Assembly (NCBI RefSeq): GCF_001513955.1
Contig: NZ_KQ948149.1
Location: forward strand, 778,227 to 842,226
Length of the DNA: 64,000 nucleotides
Reading direction: 5' to 3'
Source of the DNA: Streptomyces pseudovenezuelae
GTDB taxonomy: Bacteria > Actinomycetota > Actinomycetes > Streptomycetales > Streptomycetaceae
Positions within the stretch are counted from its first letter, which is position 1. Each line of letters begins with the position of its first letter. The notes below the pieces were generated by a model. It was not told the origin of the DNA. It saw nothing but the letters and a program-made list of their open reading frames with translations, and ran no database searches. Below are positions 27,141-33,821 of the stretch, piece after piece. The translations under genes were made by a program, and so were the position numbers.

Positions 27141-27384
27141 GCCACGCCTCCCCTACGCGTCGAAGCTTGCGTGCAGTGTGCCATGTTCCCGTGCCGGTCT
27201 CACCGGTCACGACCGCTTCCTTCCTTACCTCCCGGGTAATCGACCGCGGGCCGGGCGCCCGGCATCGTGGTGAGCACGGGTTCCGGGCCGGCGCACTCCG
27301 GTCCGGGATCCGCCACCCGCTTCCCCGGCCGGCCCCTTGGGCTCCGGCCTGCTCGCTTCCCACTTCGACGGAGGGTGATCCCGC

Positions 27385-27810
27385 ATGTCCGCGACCCGGC
27401 TCGCCGCACTCGCCAGGACCACCGACCCGCACACCATGCTGCGTCGCTTCCTCGCTCTGGACGCGGTGGTGACCGGCGCGAACTGTCTCGTGTATCTCGT
27501 CCTGTCCGGGCCGGTCGCCCGGTTCGTGGGCGTCGACTCCGGGCTGCTGCCCGGACTCGGGGCCTTTCTCGTGGCGTACGGTGCCGTCGTGGGCCTGCTC
27601 GCCTCGCGCGACCGCCCGCCCGCGCCGGCCGTGCGCGCCGTAGTCGAGGCCAACCTCCTGTGGGCCGCCCTGAGTTGCGCCGCCCTCGGACTGTGGCTGT
27701 CACCGAGCACGGCCGGTGCGGTGTGGACCGTGCTCCAGGCGGTCACCGTCCTCGGGTTCGCGCTGCTCCAGTACACGGGACTGAAGGCCCGTCAGGGCAG
27801 CAGCGTGTGA
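27385..27810 (+). CDS. Small integral membrane protein of unknown function
   Basis: A 141-residue protein with four hydrophobic segments (FLALDAVVTGANCLVYLVL, GLGAFLVAYGAVVGLLA, AVVEANLLWAALSCAALGLW, AVWTVLQAVTVLGFALLQ). The DPHTMLRRFLALDA opening recurs in small Streptomyces membrane proteins. ATG 27385 follows CGGAGGGTGATC. Its last 19 bases overlap the end of the convergent regulator gene. No function can be given. Confidence 0.75.
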   Translation: MSATRLAALARTTDPHTMLRRFLALDAVVTGANCLVYLVLSGPVARFVGVDSGLLPGLGAFLVAYGAVVGLLASRDRPPAPAVRAVVEANLLWAALSCAALGLWLSPSTAGAVWTVLQAVTVLGFALLQYTGLKARQGSSV

Positions 27811-28613
27811 AGGTACTTCACCGTCGCGGGGTCGGCCGGGAGGAACGTCTCGATGGCCAGCTCGGCGACGGTGACGTCCATGGGGGTGTTGAAGGTGGAC
27901 GTGGACGAGACGAACGACAGCGTCCGGCCCTCGTGCTCGATCCGCATCGGCAGCGCGAAGTAGGGGACCGGCTCGGCCGGTCCGTCGTCGGCCCCTTCCG
28001 GACCCGGCACCGGATAGGCGGCCACCTCCTCGTACAGCTCCCGCAGCTGTTCCGAGCGGCGCAGGGCGATCTGCCGCCGCATCTGTTCCAGCAGATGGCC
28101 GCGCCACTCCCGCAGATTGCGGATGCGCGGGGCGAGCCCCTGCGGGTGCAGGGTCAGCCGCATGGTGTTGAGCGGGGGCCGGAGCAGGGACTCCGGGATG
28201 CCGTCGAGGAGCATCATGATCCCCCGGTTCGCGGCCACCACGTGATAGGAGGCGTCGAAGACCAGGGCCGGGTAGGGCTCATAGCCCTGGATCAGCCGCT
28301 CGATCCCCTCGCGCACGGCGTCGAGGGCCGGGTCGTCCAGCGGGGTCTCCGGAAAACGCGGGGCGTAACCGGCCGCCAGCAGCAGCGCGTTGCGCTCACG
28401 GACCGGTACCTCCAGATGCTCGGCGAGCCTGAGCACCATCTCCTCGCTCGGCCGGGACCGTCCCGTCTCCACGAAGCTGATGTGCCGCGCGCTGGAGTCC
28501 GCCCGCAGCGCCAACTCCAGCTGGCTGACCCGCCGTTGCTCCCGCCAGGCACGCAGGAGCGGACCGACGCCCAGGTCGGAGCGGGTGGCGGCACCGGAGG
28601 GATCAAGGGTCAT
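27792..28613 (-). CDS. XRE-family (MmyB-like) transcriptional regulator
   Basis: A 273-residue regulator with an N-terminal HTH (GPLLRAWREQRRVSQLELAL, RADSSARHISFVETGRSRPS) and a C-terminal MmyB-type ligand-binding PAS-like domain (YEPYPALVFDASYHVVAANR to the final NTPMDVTVAELAIETFLPAD). MmyB-like regulators bind small hydrophobic ligands and often control an adjacent oxidoreductase. Here the divergent gene is a pterin dehydratase 214 bases away. ATG 28613. Confidence 0.88.
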   Translation of the reverse strand: MTLDPSGAATRSDLGVGPLLRAWREQRRVSQLELALRADSSARHISFVETGRSRPSEEMVLRLAEHLEVPVRERNALLLAAGYAPRFPETPLDDPALDAVREGIERLIQGYEPYPALVFDASYHVVAANRGIMMLLDGIPESLLRPPLNTMRLTLHPQGLAPRIRNLREWRGHLLEQMRRQIALRRSEQLRELYEEVAAYPVPGPEGADDGPAEPVPYFALPMRIEHEGRTLSFVSSTSTFNTPMDVTVAELAIETFLPADPATVKYLHTLLP

Positions 28614-28827
28614 GTCTACGACGGTAGCCGAGGAGCGGGCGCGGGAGCGGATGCGGGAGCGGGTCGCCCTGCGGGTGACGCACCCGGCCGCCGGGGACCG
28701 TCCCGCCGATGACCTTGCGGGCGTAGGTGTCCTCGCCCGGCCACCGGGAACCCGGCTGACCAGGGCCGCAGCGGCACGGCTGTGGGACGCTGAAGACACC
28801 CCGACCCCCCCAGGAAGGAGCGAGGCC

Positions 28828-29133
28828 ATGCCTGTCGAACCCCTGTCGCAGAAGGAGATCGAGGACCGGCTCGCGGAACTGCCGGGCTGGTCCGTCGACG
28901 ACGGCCGCCTCACCCGCTCGTACCGTCTCGGCGACCACTTCGCCGCGACCGCCCTGGTCGTGCACATCGCCCAGGTCCAGCAGGAGCTGGACCACCACTC
29001 CGACCTCACCCTCGGTTACAACACCGTCACGCTGTCCGTGCACACGCACAGCGCGGGCGGCGCCCTCACCGAGAAGGACTTCGAGCTCGCCCGGCGGGTG
29101 GAGGCGCTCGCCGCCGGTCACGGAGCCCGGTGA
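28828..29133 (+). CDS. 4a-hydroxytetrahydrobiopterin dehydratase (PCD/DCoH)
   Basis: A 101-residue pterin-4a-carbinolamine dehydratase, which dehydrates 4a-hydroxytetrahydropterin formed by aromatic amino acid hydroxylases. The family's His motif (E-H-H-P-D) appears as DHHSDLTLGYNTVTLSVHTH; ELPGWSVDDGRLTRSY and ALTEKDFELARRVE are also standard. ATG 28828 has a GGAAGGAG site. No aromatic amino acid hydroxylase is in the window. The following methyltransferase starts 4 bases after its stop. Confidence 0.9.
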   Translation: MPVEPLSQKEIEDRLAELPGWSVDDGRLTRSYRLGDHFAATALVVHIAQVQQELDHHSDLTLGYNTVTLSVHTHSAGGALTEKDFELARRVEALAAGHGAR

Positions 29134-29137
29134 GCCC

Positions 29138-29881
29138 GTGCTCGACTACGACAAGGAGGCAGACGCCTACGACGCCACCCGCGGCGGCGAGCCCAGGGCC
29201 GCCGCGGCCGCGGAGGCGGTGCTCGGCCTGATCCCGGCGGACACCCGGCGCCTCCTCGACGTGGCCTGCGGCACCGGCATCGTCACCCGCAGGCTCGCCG
29301 CCGCCCGGCCCGGGACCCGGGTGACGGGCGCCGACCTGACCTACGGCATGGCCCGCACGGCCGCCGTACGGCTGCCCGGAGCGGTGGTGCTGGCCGACAG
29401 CCGCGCGCTGCCGTTCCCCGACAGCGTGTTCGACGCCGTCACCAGCGTGTGGCTGCTGCACCTCCTCGACCGGCCCGAGGACGTCCGGGCCGTGGTCGCC
29501 GAGTGCGCCCGGGTCCTGAGGCCGGGCGGGGTGTACGTCACCACCGTCGACAAGGCCGCCGCCCACGACGTCGGCAGCGACATCGACGCCGTCCTCGCCC
29601 CGCGCCCGCGCCGCCCGGCCCCGGACGCGGCACCGCTCGTCGAGTCCTACGCCGCCGCCCACCTCCTGCACCCGACCGGACGGGCCCGCTTCACGGGCCG
29701 CGGTCAGGGCCGCAGTCCCCGGCGCACGGCCGCCGACCTGAGGCGCGGCTGGTTCACCCGGCTGCCGCCCGGCGATCCGCTCACCGAACGGTTCGCCGAG
29801 CGGCTGGAACAGCTGCCCGACCAGGAACTCCCGCGCCCCGAACCGGTGTTCAGCGTCCGGGCGTTCCGGAAGGCCGGCTGA
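29138..29881 (+). CDS. Class I SAM-dependent methyltransferase
   Basis: A 247-residue methyltransferase. The SAM loop LLDVACGTGIVTRRLA is at about residues 40-55, followed by VTGADLTYGMARTA, DSRALPFPDSVFDAVTSVWL and the motif III region VLRPGGVYVTTVD. This matches UbiE-like methyltransferase domains. The C-terminal third is Arg-rich. The GTG at 29138 lies 4 bases after the pterin dehydratase stop, so they form one operon. Its 3' end overlaps the convergent downstream gene by 32 bases. Confidence 0.85.
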   Translation: MLDYDKEADAYDATRGGEPRAAAAAEAVLGLIPADTRRLLDVACGTGIVTRRLAAARPGTRVTGADLTYGMARTAAVRLPGAVVLADSRALPFPDSVFDAVTSVWLLHLLDRPEDVRAVVAECARVLRPGGVYVTTVDKAAAHDVGSDIDAVLAPRPRRPAPDAAPLVESYAAAHLLHPTGRARFTGRGQGRSPRRTAADLRRGWFTRLPPGDPLTERFAERLEQLPDQELPRPEPVFSVRAFRKAG

Positions 29882-30326
29882 AGACCATGGTCCAGTTGGT
29901 CACCCAGGTCCGGCCGTCGTCGACGGAGAACGCCTGCTCCCAGTGGGCGCCGGCCGGGGAGACGTCCGCCCACACGAACCGCACCCGCACGTCCTTCCCG
30001 TCGTGCGTGTCGTCGCCGTGGAACTCGCCGCGTCCGCCCTCGAACCGGCCGGTCACCGGCGGGAACAGCTTCCCGGTGCGGCTCGCCGCCCAGTTCAGCG
30101 ACCACAGCCGGGTCTCCGGGTCGAAGAGACGCAGGGTCGCGCCCTGCGCTGCGAGGTACGGCATGTCGATCTCGTCGAGGTTCGCCGCCCCGCCGAACAG
30201 CGGCCGGCAACTGCTGGTCGCCCAGAACTCCTCCCAAGGACTCTCCGGATCCAGGAAGTCGGTGCGGCGGCGGTTCGCGACCTCCCACTCGCCGTGGAGG
30301 AAGGCGAAGTCGTGCGGGCTGCTCAT
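29850..30326 (-). CDS. DUF1579-like protein of unknown function
   Basis: A 158-residue soluble protein opening DFAFLHGEWEVANRRRTDFL, with GATLRLFDPETRLWSLNWA, FPPVTGRFEGGRGEFHGDD and HWEQAFSVDDGRTWVTNWTM. The beta-barrel-like spacing and H-G-x-W motif recall the DUF1579/lipocalin-like group, which bind small ligands. It is coupled to the upstream gene by an ATGA overlap, and both are probably controlled by the palindrome at 30824-30844 next to the divergent WYL regulator. Confidence 0.72.
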   Translation of the reverse strand: MSSPHDFAFLHGEWEVANRRRTDFLDPESPWEEFWATSSCRPLFGGAANLDEIDMPYLAAQGATLRLFDPETRLWSLNWAASRTGKLFPPVTGRFEGGRGEFHGDDTHDGKDVRVRFVWADVSPAGAHWEQAFSVDDGRTWVTNWTMVFSRPSGTPGR

Positions 30327-30802
30327 GAGCGGCCTCCGGTGGTTCCATCGGGCAACGAGTCGGCCAAGTAGGCGGCCAGGTCGGGGACTTCGGGCGTGAG
30401 CAGGTGCCGTACCCAGGCGTTCCGCTCGTGCAGGATCGGGGGCAGCTCGAAGACACAGCCGATCCAGGGCAGTTCGGGCCGGACGAAGCGGGTCGGGTCG
30501 TCGTCCGGGCAGCCCAGCACCGGCTGGCCGGCCGAGGCACCGCAAAAATGCAGGACGTTGTCCCAGACCCAGCTGTACGCGTTCAGATAGGCACCGTCGT
30601 CGTTGCCGCGGTGCAGCACCACGAAGGTCGCGGGCGGAGTGCCGTCCGGCTCCGGCAGCAGCTCCGGGAGGATCTCGTACGCGGCCTTCTCGACGTCCGG
30701 CGCGATGCCGGCCGGGTCGGCGGTCACGTGGTAGCGCTTGACGTGCCGCCCGGCGACCTCGATCGGCGGGAGCACGGTGAGGAGTTTCTCGGTGAAGCTC
30801 AT
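30323..30802 (-). CDS. Conserved hypothetical protein coupled to DUF1579-like gene
   Basis: A 159-residue soluble protein not assigned to a family. It reads TFVVLHRGNDDGAYLNAYSW, then VLHFCGASAGQPVLGCPDDD and WIGCVFELPPILHERNAWVR. The alternation of short hydrophobic strands suggests a compact alpha/beta fold. ATG 30802 starts a two-gene unit that overlaps the next gene by ATGA. It is divergent from a WYL regulator across a 62-base gap containing a perfect palindrome, which is strong positional evidence that the regulator controls this pair. Confidence 0.7.
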   Translation of the reverse strand: MSFTEKLLTVLPPIEVAGRHVKRYHVTADPAGIAPDVEKAAYEILPELLPEPDGTPPATFVVLHRGNDDGAYLNAYSWVWDNVLHFCGASAGQPVLGCPDDDPTRFVRPELPWIGCVFELPPILHERNAWVRHLLTPEVPDLAAYLADSLPDGTTGGRS

Positions 30803-30823
30803 GGCGGGACGCTAGGCCCCCTT

Positions 30824-30844
30824 CACTGACATCCCCTGTCAGTG
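30824..30844. promoter_or_regulatory. Palindromic operator between divergent genes
   Basis: Perfect 8-base arms, CACTGACA at 30824-30831 and TGTCAGTG at 30837-30844, with spacer TCCCC. The site is 21 bases before the GTG of the WYL regulator and 22 before the opposite ATG, so a bound protein would block both promoters. Confidence 0.75.
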
Positions 30845-30864
30845 GAGTCTGGGATCCTGGGGAC

Positions 30865-31815
30865 GTGAAGGCCGGCCGTCTCGTCTCGATCCTGCTCCTG
30901 CTCCAGACCCGGGGGCGGATGACCGCCGCCCAGCTCGCCGAGGAGCTGGAGGTGTCCGTGCGCACGGTCTACCGGGACGTCGAGGCACTCGGCACGGCCG
31001 GGGTCCCGCTCTACGGCGACGCGGGCCACGCCGGCGGCTACCGCCTCCTCGACGGCTACCGCACCCGGCTGACCGGCCTCACCGCGGCCGAGGCCGAGGC
31101 GCTGTTCCTGGCCGGAGCCCCGGGGCCCGCCGCAGAGCTGGGCCTCGGCCCGGTGCTCGCCGCGGCCCAGCTGAAGGTGCGGGCCGCACTGCCGGCGGAA
31201 CTGCGGGGCCACGCGGACCGGATCAGCGGACGCTTCCATCTGGACACGCCCGGGTGGTACGCGGACGGCGAGGAGGCGCCGTATCTGCCGGAGGTGGCGG
31301 AGGCGGTATGGAACAGCCGCGTTCTGGATGTCGTGTACCGCCGCTGGCGTGAGCCGACGGACGTCCGGCGCCGTCTGGAGCCGTACGGGCTGGTCTCGAA
31401 GGCGGGGCGCTGGTACGTGGTCGCCGGTCCGGGCCCGCGCACCTTCCGCGTCGACCAGATCCTCGAACTCACCACCTTGGAAGAGGAGTTCGCCCGCCCG
31501 GAGGACTTCGACCTGGCCGCCTACTGGACGGCGTACCAGCGCGACTTCCACGACCGGCTGTACCGGGGCGAGGCGGTCGTACGCCTGGCTCCGGGGGTGA
31601 CCCTGCCGAGGGCCGTCCCCGAACGCACGGACTCCCGGGGCTGGACCGTGGCCCGCGTCCCCGTCGAGTCCGTCGAGCACGCGCATGGCGCATTCCTGCG
31701 CCTGGGCACCGGCATCGAGGTCCTGCAACCCCCCGAGCTGCGGGAACGGATGGCCCGGACGGTCGCCGAACTGGCCGAAAGATACGGCAACGCGACCTCC
31801 GCGAGCGGCGACTGA
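30865..31815 (+). CDS. WYL-domain transcriptional regulator (YafY type)
   Basis: A 316-residue regulator with an N-terminal DeoR-like winged helix (LQTRGRMTAAQLAEELEVS, VRTVYRDVEALGTAGVPLYG) and a WYL domain (LEPYGLVSKAGRWYVVAG with FRVDQILELTTLEEEF). WYL domains bind ligands or nucleic acid. It is divergent from a pair of unknown genes, with a 21-base palindrome in between, implying autoregulation and control of that pair. Start GTG 30865 follows GGGATCCTGGGGAC. The PL11 gene follows after 43 bases; it has its own ribosome-binding site and may or may not be co-transcribed. Confidence 0.88.
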   Translation: MKAGRLVSILLLLQTRGRMTAAQLAEELEVSVRTVYRDVEALGTAGVPLYGDAGHAGGYRLLDGYRTRLTGLTAAEAEALFLAGAPGPAAELGLGPVLAAAQLKVRAALPAELRGHADRISGRFHLDTPGWYADGEEAPYLPEVAEAVWNSRVLDVVYRRWREPTDVRRRLEPYGLVSKAGRWYVVAGPGPRTFRVDQILELTTLEEEFARPEDFDLAAYWTAYQRDFHDRLYRGEAVVRLAPGVTLPRAVPERTDSRGWTVARVPVESVEHAHGAFLRLGTGIEVLQPPELRERMARTVAELAERYGNATSASGD

Positions 31816-31858
31816 GGGGCGGAACCCGTCCGTCCCCACTGCTTCGGAGGTTCACCCC

Positions 31859-33754
31859 GTGCAGCACCCGCACCCGCACGCAAGCCCGCGACCCGGCCCG
31901 CACCGCAGACGCCGAGTCCTCCTCTCGGCCACGACCGCCGCCGTGGCCCTCGTGGCGGCCGGCCTGACCGCACTGTCACCCGGTACGGCCGAGGCCGCCA
32001 CCGCCCGCCAGGTCGAGAAGCTCGACCGGGGCGTCGTCAGCGTGCACACCGGCAGCGGCAACCTGGTCAGCTGGCGCTGGCTCGGCACCGACCCGAACGA
32101 CGTCTCCTTCAACGTCTACCGCGCCGGCACCAAGGTCAACTCGGCCCCGGTCACCGGCTCCACGAACTGGTTCCACTCCGGCGCGCCCGCCGAGGCCGAC
32201 TACACGGTCCGCGCGATCGTGGGCGGCGTCGAGCAGGCCGACTCCGTCCACGCGGTCCAACTCCGCGGCGGCTACAAGGACGTGCCCATCAGCCCGCCGG
32301 CCGGCGGTACGACCCCGGACGGCGTCGCCTACACCTACGAGGCCAACGACGCGTCCGTGGCCGACCTCGACGGCGACGGGGCGCTGGACTTCGTCCTCAA
32401 GTGGCAGCCGACCAACGCCAAGGACAACTCCCAGTCCGGCTACACCGGCAACACGATCCTGGACGGCGTCAAGCTCGACGGCACCCGGCTGTGGCGGATC
32501 GACCTGGGCCGCAACATCCGTTCCGGCGCGCACTACACGCAGTTCCAGGCGTACGACTACGACGGCGACGGCAAGGCCGAGGTCGCCATGAAGACGGCGG
32601 ACGGCACGGTGGACGGCACCGGCGCGGTGATCGGCAGCGCGTCCGCCGACCACCGCAACTCCAGCGGCTATGTCCTGTCCGGCCCCGAGTACCTGACCAT
32701 GTTCAACGGACAGACCGGCAAGGCGATGCAGAGCGTCGACTACGTCCCGGCGCGGGGCACGGTGTCGTCGTGGGGCGACTCGTACGGCAACCGGGTGGAC
32801 CGCTTCCTCGCGGGGACGGCGTACCTGGACGGCGCCCGCCCGTCGCTCGTCATGGCCCGCGGCTACTACACCCGCACGGTGATCGCGGCCTGGGACTGGC
32901 GGGGCGGCGCCTTCACCCGCCGCTGGACCTTCGACACCAACTCGTCGACCAACAGCGGCAAGGGCTACGACGGCCAGGGCTCGCACAGTCTGTCCGTCGG
33001 TGACGTGGACGGTGACGGCAAGGACGAGATCGTCTACGGGGCGATGGCGGTCGACGACAACGGCAACGGGCTGTGGACCACGAAGACGGGCCACGGCGAC
33101 GCCCAGCACCTCGGCGACCTCGACCCCTCCCACCCGGGCCTGGAGTACTTCAAGGTCTCCGAATCGGCCTCCCAGCCGGCCGAGCTGTACATCAACCCGG
33201 CGAACGGCACGGTGAACTGGAAACTGGCCGCGTGCTGCGACAACGGCCGTGGCGTGGCCGGGGACATCTGGGCGGGCAACGACGGCGCCGAGGTCTGGTC
33301 CGCCTCCGACTCCTCGATCCGCGACGAGGCCGGTGCCACCAAGGGCCGTGAGCCGTCCTCGGTGAACTTCCTGTCCTGGTGGGACGGCGACACGGTCCGC
33401 GAACTCCTCGACGGCACCCACATCGACAAGTACGGCACCTCGTCGGACACCCGCCTGCTGACCGGAGCGTCGGTGCACTCCAACAACGGCACCAAGGCGA
33501 CCCCGTCGCTGTCCGGCGACATCCTCGGCGACTGGCGCGAGGAGGTCGTCTGGCCGACGTCGGACAACAGGGCCCTGCGGATCTACTCGACCCCGATCGA
33601 GACGGCGACGAAGATCACCACCCTGCTCCACGACACGATGTACCGCACCGGCCTGGCCTGGCAGAACACCGCCTACAACCAGCCACCGCACCCGAGCTTC
33701 TTCCTCGGCAACGGCATGGCGACGGCACCCCGGCCGACGGTCTACACCCCCTGA
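31859..33754 (+). CDS. Secreted rhamnogalacturonan lyase (PL11)
   Basis: A 631-residue polysaccharide lyase family 11 enzyme, which cleaves the rhamnogalacturonan I backbone of pectin by beta-elimination. A basic, Arg-rich n-region and hydrophobic core (VLLSATTAAVALVAAGLTAL) form a signal peptide ending about residue 43. The eight-bladed propeller with calcium-binding repeats is visible: SVADLDGDGALDFVLKW, YDYDGDGKAEVAMKTADGT, VGDVDGDGKDEIVYGAMAVD, LDPSHPGLEYFKVSE. No carbohydrate-binding module is attached. GTG 31859 has a CGGAGG site 8 bases upstream. It ends at a strong bidirectional terminator. Confidence 0.9.
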   Translation: MQHPHPHASPRPGPHRRRRVLLSATTAAVALVAAGLTALSPGTAEAATARQVEKLDRGVVSVHTGSGNLVSWRWLGTDPNDVSFNVYRAGTKVNSAPVTGSTNWFHSGAPAEADYTVRAIVGGVEQADSVHAVQLRGGYKDVPISPPAGGTTPDGVAYTYEANDASVADLDGDGALDFVLKWQPTNAKDNSQSGYTGNTILDGVKLDGTRLWRIDLGRNIRSGAHYTQFQAYDYDGDGKAEVAMKTADGTVDGTGAVIGSASADHRNSSGYVLSGPEYLTMFNGQTGKAMQSVDYVPARGTVSSWGDSYGNRVDRFLAGTAYLDGARPSLVMARGYYTRTVIAAWDWRGGAFTRRWTFDTNSSTNSGKGYDGQGSHSLSVGDVDGDGKDEIVYGAMAVDDNGNGLWTTKTGHGDAQHLGDLDPSHPGLEYFKVSESASQPAELYINPANGTVNWKLAACCDNGRGVAGDIWAGNDGAEVWSASDSSIRDEAGATKGREPSSVNFLSWWDGDTVRELLDGTHIDKYGTSSDTRLLTGASVHSNNGTKATPSLSGDILGDWREEVVWPTSDNRALRIYSTPIETATKITTLLHDTMYRTGLAWQNTAYNQPPHPSFFLGNGMATAPRPTVYTP

Positions 33755-33766
33755 AGCGGACACGCT

Positions 33767-33799
33767 GAGGCCCCGCCCGGTGCCGCCGGGCGGGGCCTC
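33767..33799. terminator. Strong bidirectional terminator
   Basis: A perfect 14-base stem (GAGGCCCCGCCCGG at 33767-33780, CCGGGCGGGGCCTC at 33786-33799) with a 5-base loop, placed between the convergent PL11 and GH74 genes. Confidence 0.85.
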
Positions 33800-33821
33800 T
33801 TCGCGCACGCCCCCGATCGGT

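Noticed and set aside
27133..27210. A 25-codon leader-peptide-like frame overlapping the start of the XRE-DUF5753 gene
   Set aside because: No ribosome-binding site of its own and no attenuator structure was seen; chance is enough to explain it.
28613..28827. A plus-strand frame (MSTTVAEERARERMRERV...) leading in frame into the pterin dehydratase
   Set aside because: No ribosome-binding site, repetitive GCGGGAGCGG content, and the dehydratase has a strong site at its own ATG and normal family length there.
32000..33808. A 600-codon minus-strand frame opposite PL11
   Set aside because: Val/Arg/Gly-rich shadow of the lyase; the lyase carries full family motifs.
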